From Branchiostoma belcheri (Eukaryota > Chordata > Leptocardii > Amphioxiformes > Branchiostomatidae), in NCBI RefSeq assembly GCF_001625305.1, contig NW_017802379.1:5782170-5846169 (forward strand): a DNA stretch of 64,000 nucleotides, given 5' to 3'. Shown here one piece after another: positions 24,353-35,871 of the stretch. Numbering within the stretch: position 1 is the stretch's first letter; each line of letters opens with the position of its first letter. A program made the position numbers and the translations under genes. The notes under the pieces were generated by a model. The model saw only the letters and a program-made list of their open reading frames with translations, was not told the origin of the DNA and ran no database searches.

Positions 24353-25518
24353 GCATCCTTCCCTCTCGAGAGATGGTTTAACATATTTAACGTACAACCA
24401 AAAGACGTGTCCGACCTACCCTCCGTCCTTCATGGCGGCCTGGTAAGGCGACGGTCCGCTGGGGAAGGGCAGGTACTGGTAGAACCCGTACCCCAGATGG
24501 GGGCCCACGATGAGCGGGGAGAATTGCAGGCCACCTTTGGTGGACTTCACACGGGTCTCCACGGACCCCTGTAAACGGGAAAAAATGTTTCGTAAGACTT
24601 GATGTGACACCGTGAAATTTGAGGAAATGATGCTCTTGAAAATGTCATGAAAAACTACAGCTGTATGCCTATTCTAAAGATGGTAGGAAGAAAATTGCAA
24701 GGGAACGTATATAGGTAAACTATGCGATAGCGACTTGTGGACCCTTGTGTCGCATTGAATCAAACCCACTAGAACGACGATACTTTGTGTGAATTCATGA
24801 TGAGATTATATAATATTAGAAGAATGATTCAAGAATCTTCGGAAAACATGAAACGTCACATGCTGCTACAAGTGTAGTATGCTGCAGATCGAGCGCACTT
24901 ACGTCGTTCGGGTTGCCGCTACCTCCTCCCACCATATCAAACTCCAAACCGTTGATGGAGCCATGGATGTGCAGGTCGTGGCTTGTCGGCATAGACTGGA
25001 ATGAAATTGCAGGTACTTGTAGATGCCATCAATACAAACGGCTAGAAATCTAACGAGCAGAAGAAGTTTACGTATAGGGCACTATGGAAGATGTGTAAGG
25101 CTACCAGGTTATATAAGCAGGGTCGACGGAGATATTGCAAAGCTACCAATGAGACAATTATCCAACGAAAAGAAAGAAAATAGCGCGATTTAGTCACGAA
25201 AAGCTTGTAAAGAATGTCATGGACAAATTTCGTTCGACTTTTGAGTAAAGAAGAGCTGAATCTGTAGGATTTGTGGAGAAACAACCCATTGTAACCAAGT
25301 ACTACACTGCAAAGTGGCAGCAGTATCTTCGGCAGATTGGTTGCTGAAGAAATCTCACCAACAAAACTTCAGGATTAGAGAACGGAGAAATCTAGAAACC
25401 TGAAAATTTCACCTCCAACAAACTTGCGACTGGAGCTCATCCCAGTTTGATGTGAACGAAAAAGAATCAAGATTTCAACAACTCTGCAAATGGCTGAATG
25501 ATCGAAAAGACTCACCAT
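22212..25518 (-). CDS. GFP: GFP-like fluorescent protein, copy 1
   Basis: Six exons join in phase to 216 aa: 25518-25516 (ATG only), 24995-24903, 24568-24420, 24128-24029, 22902-22772, 22386-22212 (TAG). Begins MSMPTSHDLHIHGSINGLEF, typical of lancelet GFPs. The self-cyclising chromophore tripeptide Gly-Tyr-Gly is at residues 58-60 (PHLGYGFYQYLP). Arg87 (HRTMQFEDG) and Glu203 (SKSEISLQE) fill the places of Arg96 and Glu222 of jellyfish GFP, so chromophore maturation is plausible; colour cannot be read from sequence. Cytosolic beta-barrel. Versus copy 2 I count five residue changes (Met3/Leu, Asn31/Lys, Asp/Glu before His at the end of exon 4, Thr/Ala in PTNGP, Met/Asn in exon 6). Minus-strand TATA-like AATAAATA at 25632-25625 and poly(A) signal at 21949-21944. 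Confidence 0.95.
23232..23988. mobile_element. MITE with long TIRs and a Myb/SANT-like fragment
   Basis: 757 bp in intron 4 of GFP copy 1; absent from copy 2 at the matching site. Terminal inverted repeats of about 48 bp start GACCCTGTTCATAC and contain TTTAGCGGTTTCAACCGG; I see two mismatches between the arms. Subterminal GCGTTCANACCAG motifs recur three times among AACCGG-rich sequence. On the minus strand around 23,664-23,362 is a fragment with MESAYATWSADETLLIL and, later, CRSKVKK followed in another frame by SKKAKDNNQKSGR, the pattern of the Myb/SANT-like DNA-binding protein of PIF/Harbinger transposons; one frame change is apparent. I could not find a clean target-site duplication, so the superfamily stays provisional. 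Confidence 0.8.
24309..24350. repeat. (AGT)n microsatellite in GFP copy 1
   Basis: Run of about 14 AGT units in intron 3. The paralogous intron has a similar run at 30,524-30,562, so the array predates the duplication and has changed length since. Confidence 0.95.
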
Positions 25519-25624
25519 GATTGCGCTGATTGGTGACGATGTGAAGACTGGTGTCGTCTGGAGAATTGAGAGAACTCTGAAAGTACAGCTTCTCGCAGTA
25601 TGAGCTGCAGTCCTGGAGACGGTG

Positions 25625-25632
25625 TATTTATT
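25625..25632 (-). promoter_or_regulatory. TATA-like box of GFP copy 1
   Basis: AATAAATA about 107 bp upstream of the ATG, kept in the paralogue at 31,855-31,848. Placement relative to a start site is inferred; an upstream in-frame ATG overlaps this position, so it is unlikely to be in the mRNA. Confidence 0.45.
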
Positions 25633-26910
25633 CACTTTTTCAAAAAGGGGAGGAGTTTTAGAAACAATGCACGGAAGAATCAGGTGAGAATCACATGAGT
25701 ATCATGTGAAAAAATCCTTTTCAGCAACTGCAATCAAATGTAATTATAAAAACATCCACGTTAAGAGACCCAGATGTGTCAACCAATAATGCAAGGTAAT
25801 TTTTTGTTCTCAAAAAGGCTGAGGGATTTTAGAAACAATGCATAGGACAATCAGGTGAGAGTCACATGAGTATCATGTGAAAAAATCCTTTTCAACAACT
25901 GCAGTTTGATTGACGTAATTATGAAAAAATATCATTCCTTCAAATGTCAACCAATACAACGCCTGAGGGTGATCCGGACCGAGTCGGATCTATTCGGCTC
26001 GACCGGACAATTTTATCCAAGCAAGTTAAGTGGGAAAAAGGCCATATATAGAGTTTGTTAGAGTTTGTTCACTTAATTTCAGTGAAAGATATTTCTTTTA
26101 TCCATGCATGAGCATTGCTGTATATAGTTTCCTTCGTTAAAACATTTCCCCTAAAACGTCCAAATGGGCATTTTATTCATGACATCACCTGCAGAGAAAC
26201 TCTTTGGCATCAAAACGAGCATGGTGTGTGGGACCCATGGCCAGGTCCGTCCAAATGGAAGATAATGTAATGGTGCCTACAAAACATATAATAGAGTACG
26301 CCCGAAGAATGACTGTGAAAACAATAAAATAGACAAAACTTACAAAAATTTGTTCTATTATTTCCGTAATTCGTTGAGTGAGCTGTGCATGTGAAATCGT
26401 TGGTCGCCTCTAAAAGTTGCTGAGATTTGAATTTTTGGTCGCGCAGAGAGCTCTCCGCGCTCTGGCCAATTTCAGGTCGCAGAGAGAGCGCAGCGAGAGC
26501 GCCGCTAAGTGGAATGTAGGTATAAAGAAAAGATAGATTGTTAGGCATCTTGCGTCCCCGTTAGCGGTTTTTACCTACTTCCGATGTATATGTGCCATTC
26601 AATACTTTAAAAAAGTTGCAGAGCTGTATAGCTGCTGCCTTCGGTCCAGGTATACATTAAATGTCATACTGTATTTGAGCCTCAAAGAAATGAAAAAGGT
26701 ACGGTCTTTGAGTTCCTAATACTCACCATTCCCTAATGTTACTTATAGCTCAATTATCAATGATCCATTTGTCACTTTGCGGGGATGGGCTCTGAAGGGA
26801 TGGAAGGTTTGTTTTAAGTATGTGCCGTGTTTCATTTCAGGACAGTTTGCTTGAAAATAAAAAAAATCTTAGATCTATATATCTATTATCTCTATCAAGC
26901 GGATAGGGTC

Positions 26911-27525
26911 GATTGAATAAGATGTAAAATGAAACAGCCTTCTCGTGGATTGATTTATGCTTCGGCGTTTGTTTCATGGCATAGAACAATTTGACACACA
27001 TTAAAGGTCTTGAAATCATGTGAGAATCATGTGAGAATTCTTTTACAAACAATTTCTCAAAGTACTCCAATTGACATTTTACATTCTCCAAAAGACAAAG
27101 AACGGAGACAAGTATCTGTAGACCAACGCCTCAAGGTGTTCTTCATGACATCAATTCTGACCACCAACACCTACAATACAATATCTTATGATATCTTTAT
27201 AAACAACTAAAAGAATAACAGAGGACCTTTGATTCACTTGAAAGTGCATCCGACGTCACATATTCAGATTGAATAAGATTTTTTGTAAAAAGAAACAGCC
27301 TTCTGGTGGAACGATTTATGCTTCAGCGTTTGTTTCATGGCATAGAACAATTTGACACACATTAAAGGTCTTGAAATCATGTGAGAATCATGTGAGAATT
27401 CCTTTACAAACAATCTGTCAAATTACTGCAAATTGACAAATCACATTTTCAGAAAGACAAAGAACGGAGACAAGTATTTGTGAAACAACGCCTCAAGGTG
27501 TTCTTCATGACCTCAAAAACGTCCA
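26911..27525. repeat. ~355-bp internal tandem duplication upstream of GFP copy 1
   Basis: Two copies, about 26,911-27,167 and 27,267-27,525, share AACAGCCTTCT, GTTTCATGGCATAGAACAAT, GAAATCATGTGAGAATCATG, AAAGACAAAGAACGGAGACA and CGCCTCAAGGTGTTCTTCAT in order. The same pair exists in unit 2 (33,119-33,370 and 33,481-33,735), so it is older than the GFP-block duplication. Non-coding as far as I can see. Confidence 0.85.
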
Positions 27526-28920
27526 CATCACTCAAACCCTTCTTATGTAACAAGAATTCGGAGATCTCAGACCTCCGTGAAATATCTAGATCTTGTGTGA
27601 TGGTGACTGTGTCCTCTTCTCATTCACTATCATGGTGTGTCCCAAGTCTTTATTTATCGTAGATGGGAAACAACACCAGCTGCCATGGAACGAAAACAGC
27701 GACCCATGGCCAGATGTAGACTTGACTTATGACTTTCTCCCTCTTGGATAGACTGAATCCATTCATATCCATTACAACCTGTCCCAATGACCATGCGGCA
27801 ATACAGATACACAAGAACACACACAGAAATACCAAAAACAACACCTGAACGTTTCATGGGGATAACAAACAGATGGATCAGTAACATCTTCATATAAAAA
27901 AGTGCTGAGAGGCATGTTCAGAATACGCTAAAATAACCATGAACAATGTTTGATTTTAATGAAGAAAACTGCATTTCATTAAAGAACCGTTTCTGCCTCT
28001 GTTAAAAGGTAGTTACTTATAGGATGTACAAATAAATATGATACTTTACAAATAATAATTAACATGTTGCATATTACATCAAACAACCGTGTGTTTGACT
28101 ACTGGCCAACATGGTTTTAATCTATTTGTCGCTTGACTGTCTCCAAGGCTCGTAACTCTCTTGTTCACAGTTCCATGCTATAGTTCCGTACTGTTGCGCT
28201 TCATTACTCTCCAAGCAGAGGTTGTGGGGAAATGATCGTTAGCTTTTTATATATGGCCGTTTTTTTGTCGCTAGTCCAAACCCGTCGGTGGCCGCGGACC
28301 TTCTCTGGCTAATGGATACTGCCTGGCCAATTTGTCTTTTTGCCACCGAGAGGGATCTGCTTGGAGATTAGCGCTTCAGGCACACCTGTTACAGTAGACT
28401 GATCCCATAGCCCCGCCCACGTCCACTTGTCGGGACATGTAACATCATTCTGTGGTCTGATGGTTGATATAAGTGGATGAACAGCTAGGTAAAAGGCCAA
28501 CCTTTGATTTTTAATGATTCTAATTAGGTAGTGAATGGACCTTTCTGATCGAACACTATTAGCTCCGCCCCCTGTTCTATTTAGAACACATGCCTTCGTC
28601 ACGCACGTTTTTTTTTAAACTTTATACTAAAAAACCTAATAGGTAGTGTGACATTGCCTCTTGTGTAGAAAAAAAAGACAAACACATATTCAGAATAGTA
28701 GCAAATGCCTTTATTTCAAAGCCTATAACGTCTCCGGATTGTTTCAAATTTGCCCAGCCACCATTTTAGTTAAGATAGAAAGCTTTTTTTTTCATCACAT
28801 ACACAGATGAGTGTTCAGTGTTTCAAGTGTTTTAAATACATGCAGGAAACGTTCCGTACTAGTGAATATCAGGTTGATATGCGCGCGGATGACATGAAAT
28901 TAAATCAGTGTGGCCTTACT

Positions 28921-29018
28921 ACAGAAATAGAGTGAAATCTATCTCAGAGATAGAGTGAAATCTATCTCAGAAACAGAGTGAAATCTATCTCAGAGATACA
29001 GTGAAATCTATCTCAGGA
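28921..29018. repeat. ~24-bp tandem repeat 3' of GFP copy 2
   Basis: Four copies of a unit with GAGTGAAATCTATCTCAG, just downstream of the stop codon of GFP copy 2 and so probably in its 3'UTR. GFP copy 1 has one diverged unit at the matching place (about 22,147-22,166), so this is expansion after duplication. Confidence 0.9.
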
Positions 29019-29062
29019 AGTTTAAAGCAAATACAATCCGTTGCCGGCGTGCAGGGCGCTCC

Positions 29063-30522
29063 CTACACCTCGGAGAACACCTTTTGCCTCTCCTGCAGGC
29101 TGATCTCGCTCTTGGAGCCCGAGATCTCCAGCTGACGGAACACGAACATGGGCATGTTCCCCTTGACGCCAGCGGCCGGCCTGCCGAAGGTGCAGTTGGT
29201 CCGCACATTGGCACGGTAGCTTCCGCCGTCGCTGGTGCTATCAGAGGAATCAAAGTAAACAGTTCAGCAGACTTCATCGTGAGAAACGTAAAGCCTTTTT
29301 AGAACATTAGAGCAATATTGACCCCTGTCGTAAATTTCAAATGATATGGCGGATTAGCAAACCCTAGAATGCTATCCTTGCACCCCCCCTCCCAAAAAAA
29401 TGACCGAACCCGGAACGCCTGAAAAGGAGGTTAATGGCAGATCTTTCAATCAATCATCCGCAGGCATCAGTTTCTGATGCATGGCGGCGACAGTCATGCA
29501 CAGGTCCCCCCCACAGAACTACAATTTTGTTGTAAAATTATCTAAAGTTGCAATACACTCACTGATGTCTACTGCCCTAGCCTTTTGAGACAACGCCCCC
29601 CAAAAAGTTGGTTTCATCTTCCCCGTATCAAATTCTACACCATGTCTTACCGGTAGGCCCAGTCGATGTTTTCGACCACGGTGTGATCGTCGACACTCGT
29701 CAGCTTCGCCACGGACCGATCCTGAGAGGCCAGGGAGTTGGTCATCACGGGTCCGTTGGCGGGAAAACCGCTGCCAACCAGCTGAAACACAAGGAATTCA
29801 TTTTGTTCAACACAGTCCTGTACCGAACAACTTGATACTGTATGTCTGTGTATTGTAATTGATGACAAAATTTTTAAAGTTTTACGTGTACCCGAAAGAG
29901 CATCGATATCGTTAATAGTTAAGATCTATCTAAACATCGACCGAGTATCATAAATACACGATTACACTGGTGCCAGTAGGGCGCGTAGTCCGTCTGCATG
30001 AGCCCGAGCCGAGCTCAGAACTAGTCGGGCAGACACTGGTTGTCGCCGGTGAGGTCAAACTAAACGACCCGGTTTACATAAAAAAACATCTGATTCAGTA
30101 GCACCAAACGCACAGTTGCGCTACAACCTACGCAATAGGCATCAGCTAGCCTAAGGGTAGACCGTAACAAATGTCGATCAAAAATACAAGAAGGTGATGA
30201 TGTCATGCTACACAGGCAAATTTAAATTTCGGTGACTTACATGGAACTCTCCTTTGATCTTGCCGCCCTCGTAGGTGTAACGATAGTTGGCAGTCAGAAC
30301 GGCGCCGTCCTCAAACTGCATGGTACGGTGCATCTTGTACCTGAAGAATACAGTCAAACACGAGGTCTTTAATTTACAGGGTTGATGAAGAGACAGGGTG
30401 CGTCTCAAAAGCAAGTAGCAACTTTTTGTTGTGAGTATTCGTCAAAAGGGACTAGTTATGAGAATTATACTCTTTGTGATAATGAAGGACGGAAAATGGA
30501 CCGTTGTTCTACTGGCCAGGTT

Positions 30523-30561
<39 letters not shown>

Positions 30562-31741
30562 GAGTCCCTCTCGAGAGATGGTTTAACGTATTTAACAGTT
30601 TTAACGTATAGCCAAAAGACGTGTCCGACCTACCCTCCGTCCTTCATGGCGGCCTGGTAAGGCGACGGTCCGCTGGGGAAGGGCAGGTACTGGTAGAACC
30701 CGTACCCCAGATGGGGGCCCACGATTAGCGGGGAGAATTGCAGGCCACCTTTGGTGGACTTCACACGGGTCTCCACGGACCCCTGTAAACGGGAAAAAAT
30801 GTTTCGTAAGACTCCATGTTGCACCGTGAAATTGAGAAAATGATGTTCTTGAAAATGTCATGAAAAACTACAGCTGTATGCTACCTGTGTATGCCTATTT
30901 TAAAGATGGTAGGAAGAAAATTGCAAGGGAACGTATATAGGTAAACTACAGCGACATGTGGACCCGTGTGCCGCATTGAATCAAACCCCCTAGAACGACG
31001 TCGCTTTGTGTGAATTCATGACGAGATTATATGTATTATATAATATTAGAAGAATGATTGAAGAATCTTCGGAAAACATGAAACGTCACATGCTGCTACA
31101 AGTGTGACATGCTGCAGATCGAGCGCAATTACGTCTTTCGGGTTGCCGCTTCCTCCTCCCACCATATCAAACTCCAAACCGTTGATGGAGCCATGGATGT
31201 GCAGGTCGTGGCTTGTCGGGAGAGACTGGAATGAAAGTACAGGTACATGTAGATGTCATCAATACAAACGGCTAGAGTATCTAACGAGCAGAAGGAGTTT
31301 ACGTATAGGGCACTATGGAAGAAGTGTAAGGCTACCAGGTTATATAAGCAGGGTCGACGGAGATATTGCAAAGCTACCAGTGAGACAATTATCCAACGGA
31401 AAGAAAGAAAGTAGCGCGATTTAGTCGAGGAAAGCTTGTAAAGAATGTCATGGACAAATTTCGTTCGACTTTTGGGTAAAGAAGAGCTGGATCTGTAGAG
31501 TTTGTGGAGAAACAAACCATTGTAACTAAGTACTACACTGCAAAGTGGCAGCAGCATCTTTGGCAGATTGGTTGCTGAAGAAATCTCATCAACAAAACTT
31601 CAGGATTAGAGAACGGAGACATTTAGAAACCTGAAAATTTCACCTCCAAGAAACTTAGGTCATCCCAGTTTGATGTGAACGAAAAAGAATCAAGATTTCA
31701 ACAACTCTGCAAATGGCTGAATGAATGAAATGACTCACCAT
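29063..31741 (-). CDS. GFP: GFP-like fluorescent protein, copy 2
   Basis: Six exons of the same lengths as copy 1: 31741-31739 (ATG only), 31225-31133, 30782-30634, 30340-30241, 29781-29651, 29237-29063 (TAG), 216 aa. It begins MSLPTSHDLHIHGS, the commoner lancelet GFP start. Chromophore Gly-Tyr-Gly (58-60), Arg87 and Glu203 are all present. The exon 2 donor is GTAATT, weaker than GTAAGT in copy 1. Substitutions from copy 1 are few and the frame is open throughout, so both look functional and recently duplicated. TATA-like AATAAATA on the minus strand at 31,855-31,848; poly(A) signal at 28,715-28,710. Confidence 0.95.
30524..30562. repeat. (AGT)n microsatellite in GFP copy 2
   Basis: About 13 AGT units in intron 3, paralogous to 24,309-24,350. 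Confidence 0.95.
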
Positions 31742-31847
31742 GGTTGCGCTGATTGGCGACGATGTGAAGACTGGTGTCGTCTGGAGAATTGAGAGAACTC
31801 TGAAAGTACAGCTTCTCGCAGTATGAGCTGCAGTCCTGGAGACGGTG

Positions 31848-31855
31848 TATTTATT
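31848..31855 (-). promoter_or_regulatory. TATA-like box of GFP copy 2
   Basis: AATAAATA at the same offset as in copy 1; the surrounding ~100 bp to the ATG is nearly unchanged between copies. Confidence 0.45.
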
Positions 31856-34154
31856 CACTTTTTCAAAAAGGGGAGGAGTTTTAGAAACAATGCACGGAAG
31901 AATCAGGTGAGAATCACATGAGTATCATGTAAAAAAAATCCTTTTCAGCAACTGCAATCAAATGTAATTATAAAAACATCCAGGTTAAGAGACCAAGATG
32001 TGTCAACCAATGCAACGTAATTTTTTGTTCTCAAAAAGGCTGAGGGATTTTAGAAACAATGCATAGGACAATCAGGTGAGAGTCACATGAGTATCATGTG
32101 AAAAAATCCTTTTCAACAACTGCAGTTTGATTGACGTAATTATGAAAAAAATATCATTCCTTCAAATGTCAACCAATACAACGCCTGAGGGTGATCCGGA
32201 CCGAGTCGGATCTATTCGGCTCGACCGGACAATTTTATCCAAGCAAGTTAAGTGGGAAAAGGGCCATATATGGAGTTTGTCAGACTTTGTTCATTTAATT
32301 TCAGTGAAAGATATTTCTTTTATCCATGCATCAGCATTGCTGTATAGTTTCCTTCGTTAAAACATTTCCCCCAAAACCTCCAAATGGGCATTTTATTCAT
32401 GACATCACTGCAGAGAAACTCTTTGGCATCAAAACGAGCATGGTGTGTGGGGCCCAGGTCCGACCAAATGAAGATAATGTAATGGAGCCTACAAAACATA
32501 GAATAGAGTACGCCTGACGAATGACGGTGAAAACAATAAAATAGACAAAACTTACAAAAATTCGTTCTATCATTTCCGTAATTCGTTGAGTGAGCTGTGA
32601 AATCGTTGGTCGCCTATAAAAGTTGCTGAGATTTGAATTTTTGGTCGCACAGAGAGCTCTCCGCACTCTGGCCAATTTCAGGTCGAAGAGAGAGCGAGGC
32701 GAGAGCGCCGCTAAGTGGAATGGGGGTATAAAGAAAAGATGAATTGTTAGGTATCTTGCGTCCCCGTTAGCGGTTTTTACCTACTTCCGATGTATATGTG
32801 CCATTCAATACTTTTAAGAAGTTGCAGAGCTGTATAGCTGCTGCCTTCGGTCCAGGTATACATTACATGTCATACTGTATTTGAGCCTCAAAAAATGAAA
32901 AAGGTACGGTCTTTGAGTTCCTAATACTCATCATTCCCAAATGTTACTTATAGCTCAATTATCAATGATCCATTCGTCACTTTGCGGGGATGGGCTCTGA
33001 AGGGATGGAAGGTTTGTTTTAAGTATGTTCCGTGTTGCATTTCAGGACAGTTTGCTTGAAAAAAAAAAATCTTAGATCTACATATATCTATTATCTCTAT
33101 CAAGCGGATAGGGTCGATTGAATAAGATGTTTTGTAAAAAAGAAACAGCCTTCTGGTGGATTGATTTATGCTGCAATGTTTGTTCCATGACATAGAACAA
33201 TTTGGCACACATTAAAGGTCTTGAAATCATGTGAGAATCATGTGAGAATTCCTTTCCAAACAATTTCTCTAAGTACTCCAATTGACATTTTCCATTTTCC
33301 AAAAGACAAAGAACGGAGACAGTTATCTGTAGACCAACGCCTCAAGGTGTTCTTCATGACCTCAATTCTGACCTCCAACACCTACAATACAATATCTTAT
33401 GATATCTTTATAAACAACTAAAAGAATAACAGAAGACCTTTGATTCACTTGAAAGTGCATCCGACGTCACATATTCAGATTGAATAAGATTTTTTTGTAA
33501 AAAGAAACAGCCTTCTGGTGGAACAATTTATGCTTCAGTGTTTGTTTCATGGCATAGAAAAATTTGACACACATTAAAGGTCTTGAAATCATGTGAGAAT
33601 CATGTGAGAATTTCTTTACAAACAATCTGTCAAATTACTGCAAATTGACATATCACATTTTCAGAAAGACAAAGAACGGAGACAAATATCTGTGAAAAAA
33701 CGCCTCAAGGTGTTCTTCGTGACGTCAATACTAACCTCAAAAACGTCCACATCACTCAAACCCTTCTTATGTAACAAGAAGTCGGAGATCTCAGACCTCC
33801 GTGAAATATCTAGATCTTGTGTGATGGTGACTGTGTCCTCTTCTCATTCACCATCATGGTGTCTCCCAAGTCTTTATTTATCGTAGATGGGAAACAACAT
33901 CAACTGCCATGGAACGAAAACAGCGACCCATGGCCGGCGCCAGATTAACCTGATTAATGACTTTCTCCCTCTGGGATAGACTGAATCCAGTCATATCCAT
34001 TACAACCTGTCCCAATGACCATGTGGCAATACAGATACACAAGAACACACACAGAAATACCACAAACAACACCTGAACGTTTCATGGGGGTAACAAACAG
34101 ACAGAGATGGAGGGAGCGGGCTCTCCTGGTGGGCTCGACGCACTCCGTGTATTA

Positions 34155-34243
34155 AAGAGGACTGAGAGAGAGAGAGACAGACAGACAGACATACAGAGAC
34201 ACAGAGAGACAGAGAGACCGAGAGAGACAGAGAGACACAGAGA

Positions 34244-34292
<49 letters not shown>

Positions 34293-34330
34293 CAGACAGA
34301 CAGAGAGACAGAGAGAGAGACAGAGAAAAA
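34155..34330. repeat. GA/GACA-rich simple repeat
   Basis: Interrupted (GA)n and (GACA)n run beginning about 50 bp after the end of duplication unit 2. Its purine bias makes one strand open in several frames, but the Arg/Glu-rich translation is an artefact of composition. Confidence 0.95.
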
Positions 34331-35222
34331 AAGCTATAAAAGCCAGTTATCGATTAAACCAGAGTGACTGCTTGTGACTCATTTTGCAGGCCTGCCCAGT
34401 CAATGTATCTATTGCCACCACCAAATGATATGAAGCTTCTGGAAAAAAATGTGAAATTTTGGGCTGAGCCTGTGGTTCACTTAATATAAGCAACAATCAC
34501 CAGCTCCTCCAACAATATCTACTGGATTTGTAGTATTTTAACGCATGGTCAAGTTGGTGGCCGAGCGGACGGTTTCGTTAGTCCGCGATGTCACCTGATG
34601 ACCCAAATAGGTGTGTTCTATACAAAACGTCCACTGCAGTTCCAAACAAGCCGCTAGAAGTCCCACACTCGCACCATTAGCTCCCATCCCCAACAGCTAT
34701 CCACTCCTCAAAAATCATTCACCTGACACTTGTGTAAAATTTTACCTCAAATTTAAACGTGACGATGTAATACCTAGAACAGCCCCTAGAAGTCCCATTA
34801 TCGAACTTAACCTTCATTTTTGGTGCCACTATAAACCGTTCATTAAATATCATTATCATATAGCCGGACGGCGTGGACCAATCAGAGGCCCGGATACCCG
34901 TGCTGTTATTTCCCGATAACAGCACATGTGGTGTTATGGCGGAATAACAGCACATGTCGTGTTATGGCTGATACCATTATGTTATAGGGTATAGGGGCAT
35001 GCGACTCTTTCTGTAAACCTTTGTAGCATTTTTCTGTCCAATAAACTTTTTTGTTTAGCTTCATTTAAACTACAATTTGCATTAAATGAAATTATCCATA
35101 TTGTTTTAAAGCGTATAATATATTCGAATGTATTTTTATGTATGTATATATATTAAAGCTGTTGTATTTCAAACAGGAATTGTGTTGATTGACAGTTTGG
35201 ATAGGCTATATGATAATAATTT
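34331..35222. other. Non-genic spacer between GFP block and CHSY copy 2
   Basis: No gene recognised. A hairpin (GTGCTGTTAT, six-base loop, ATAACAGCAC) lies at about 34,899-34,924, followed by two more ATAACAGCACATGT-type units to about 34,960, suggestive of a degenerate palindromic element. A GTGGCCGAGCGG stretch near 34,559 resembles a tRNA A box but has no B box. Confidence 0.5.
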
Positions 35223-35391
35223 TAATGCACTGCCTTTTCCTCGTTGTATATGGTGTCATAACTGCATGGGCAGCTGCCATAACCACCTCATAAACCACCT
35301 CGTTCGCTTCGCTCACACGGTGGTTTATTCGGTGGTTATGGCAGCTGCTCATGCAGTTATGACACCATATACAACTCGGGGCAGTGCATTA
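35223..35391. mobile_element. Foldback element, ~78-bp arms
   Basis: Left arm 35,223-35,300 and right arm 35,319-35,391 are inverted copies: TTAATGCACTGCC, TTGTATATGGTGTCATAACT, CAGCTGCCATAACCACC and ATAAACCACC, each found as its complement on the other side. Spacer is TTCGCTTCGCTCACAC. A related right arm occurs at 57,050-57,135, so this is a dispersed family and not a local accident. Confidence 0.8.
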
Positions 35392-35527
35392 ACCCTTTAT
35401 TAACAACCATCCGCGTTTTCTCAACTTATGTTGTACACAACCAAAATCCAAAAAATCACAGGAGAGGGCGCAACTTATAGAGAAACGTTTAGGGTCTTTG
35501 TGATACATGCGGAAACATCAGCACGCC

Positions 35528-35625
35528 AACACCTACAATACAGTACTGATAGCTTTATAAACAACTAAAAGAATAACAGAAGATCTTTGATTCACTTGAA
35601 AGTGCATCCGATGTCACATATTCAG
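35528..35625. repeat. Detached third fragment of the GFP-block repeat
   Basis: Matches 33,381-33,477 and 27,169-27,265: CACCTACAATACA, TTTATAAACAACTAAAAGAA and GATTCACTTGAAAGTGCATC in the same order. It lies 200-300 bp upstream of the truncated CHSY copy and links that copy to the same duplication history. Confidence 0.85.
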
Positions 35626-35871
35626 TCTCACTGGTAAAACCAAAAGAAGCCTGTATGCACTTTACTAATCGCTCGGCCCTTCCTTCAAATTCGGCCTAGC
35701 TTGGCGTAAGCATACCGTCCCGCGGAAGGATACTAGTACAATGTATGTCCTCTGAATGTAATGAGAATGCCATGTGTTAGACAATCACAGTAAGACAACT
35801 ATAACACTTTTTGAGCAGTTCATTAAGTGCTGTCGGTCTCAGTCCACTTGCAGCTACAAAGTTCCGGTGAT

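Larger units (their letters stand above)
21194..27873. repeat. Segmental tandem duplication, unit 1 (GFP block)
   Basis: Collinear with 27,995-34,101. Homology begins near CCTCTG/TAAAAGG and ends after TTTCATGGGG/TAACAAACAG. It covers a GFP-like gene, its downstream 1 kb and about 2.2 kb upstream. Scattered substitutions and short indels separate the units. The major size difference is a 757-bp MITE inside intron 4 of this copy. A 121-bp stretch (27,874-27,994) separates the units. Confidence 0.92.
27995..34101. repeat. Segmental tandem duplication, unit 2 (GFP block)
   Basis: Direct-orientation partner of 21,194-27,873. It keeps every exon, splice site and most flanking sequence of unit 1 but lacks the 757-bp MITE. 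It ends abruptly where a GA-rich simple repeat begins. A further ~100-bp piece of the unit occurs alone at 35,528-35,625. Confidence 0.92.

Noticed and set aside
34107-34367. Arg/Glu-rich 86-residue open frame
   Set aside because: Simple (GA)n/(GACA)n sequence without codon structure.
34555-34600. tRNA-Leu/Ser-like A box (GTGGCCGAGCGG)
   Set aside because: No B box or cloverleaf found downstream; may be chance or decayed SINE.
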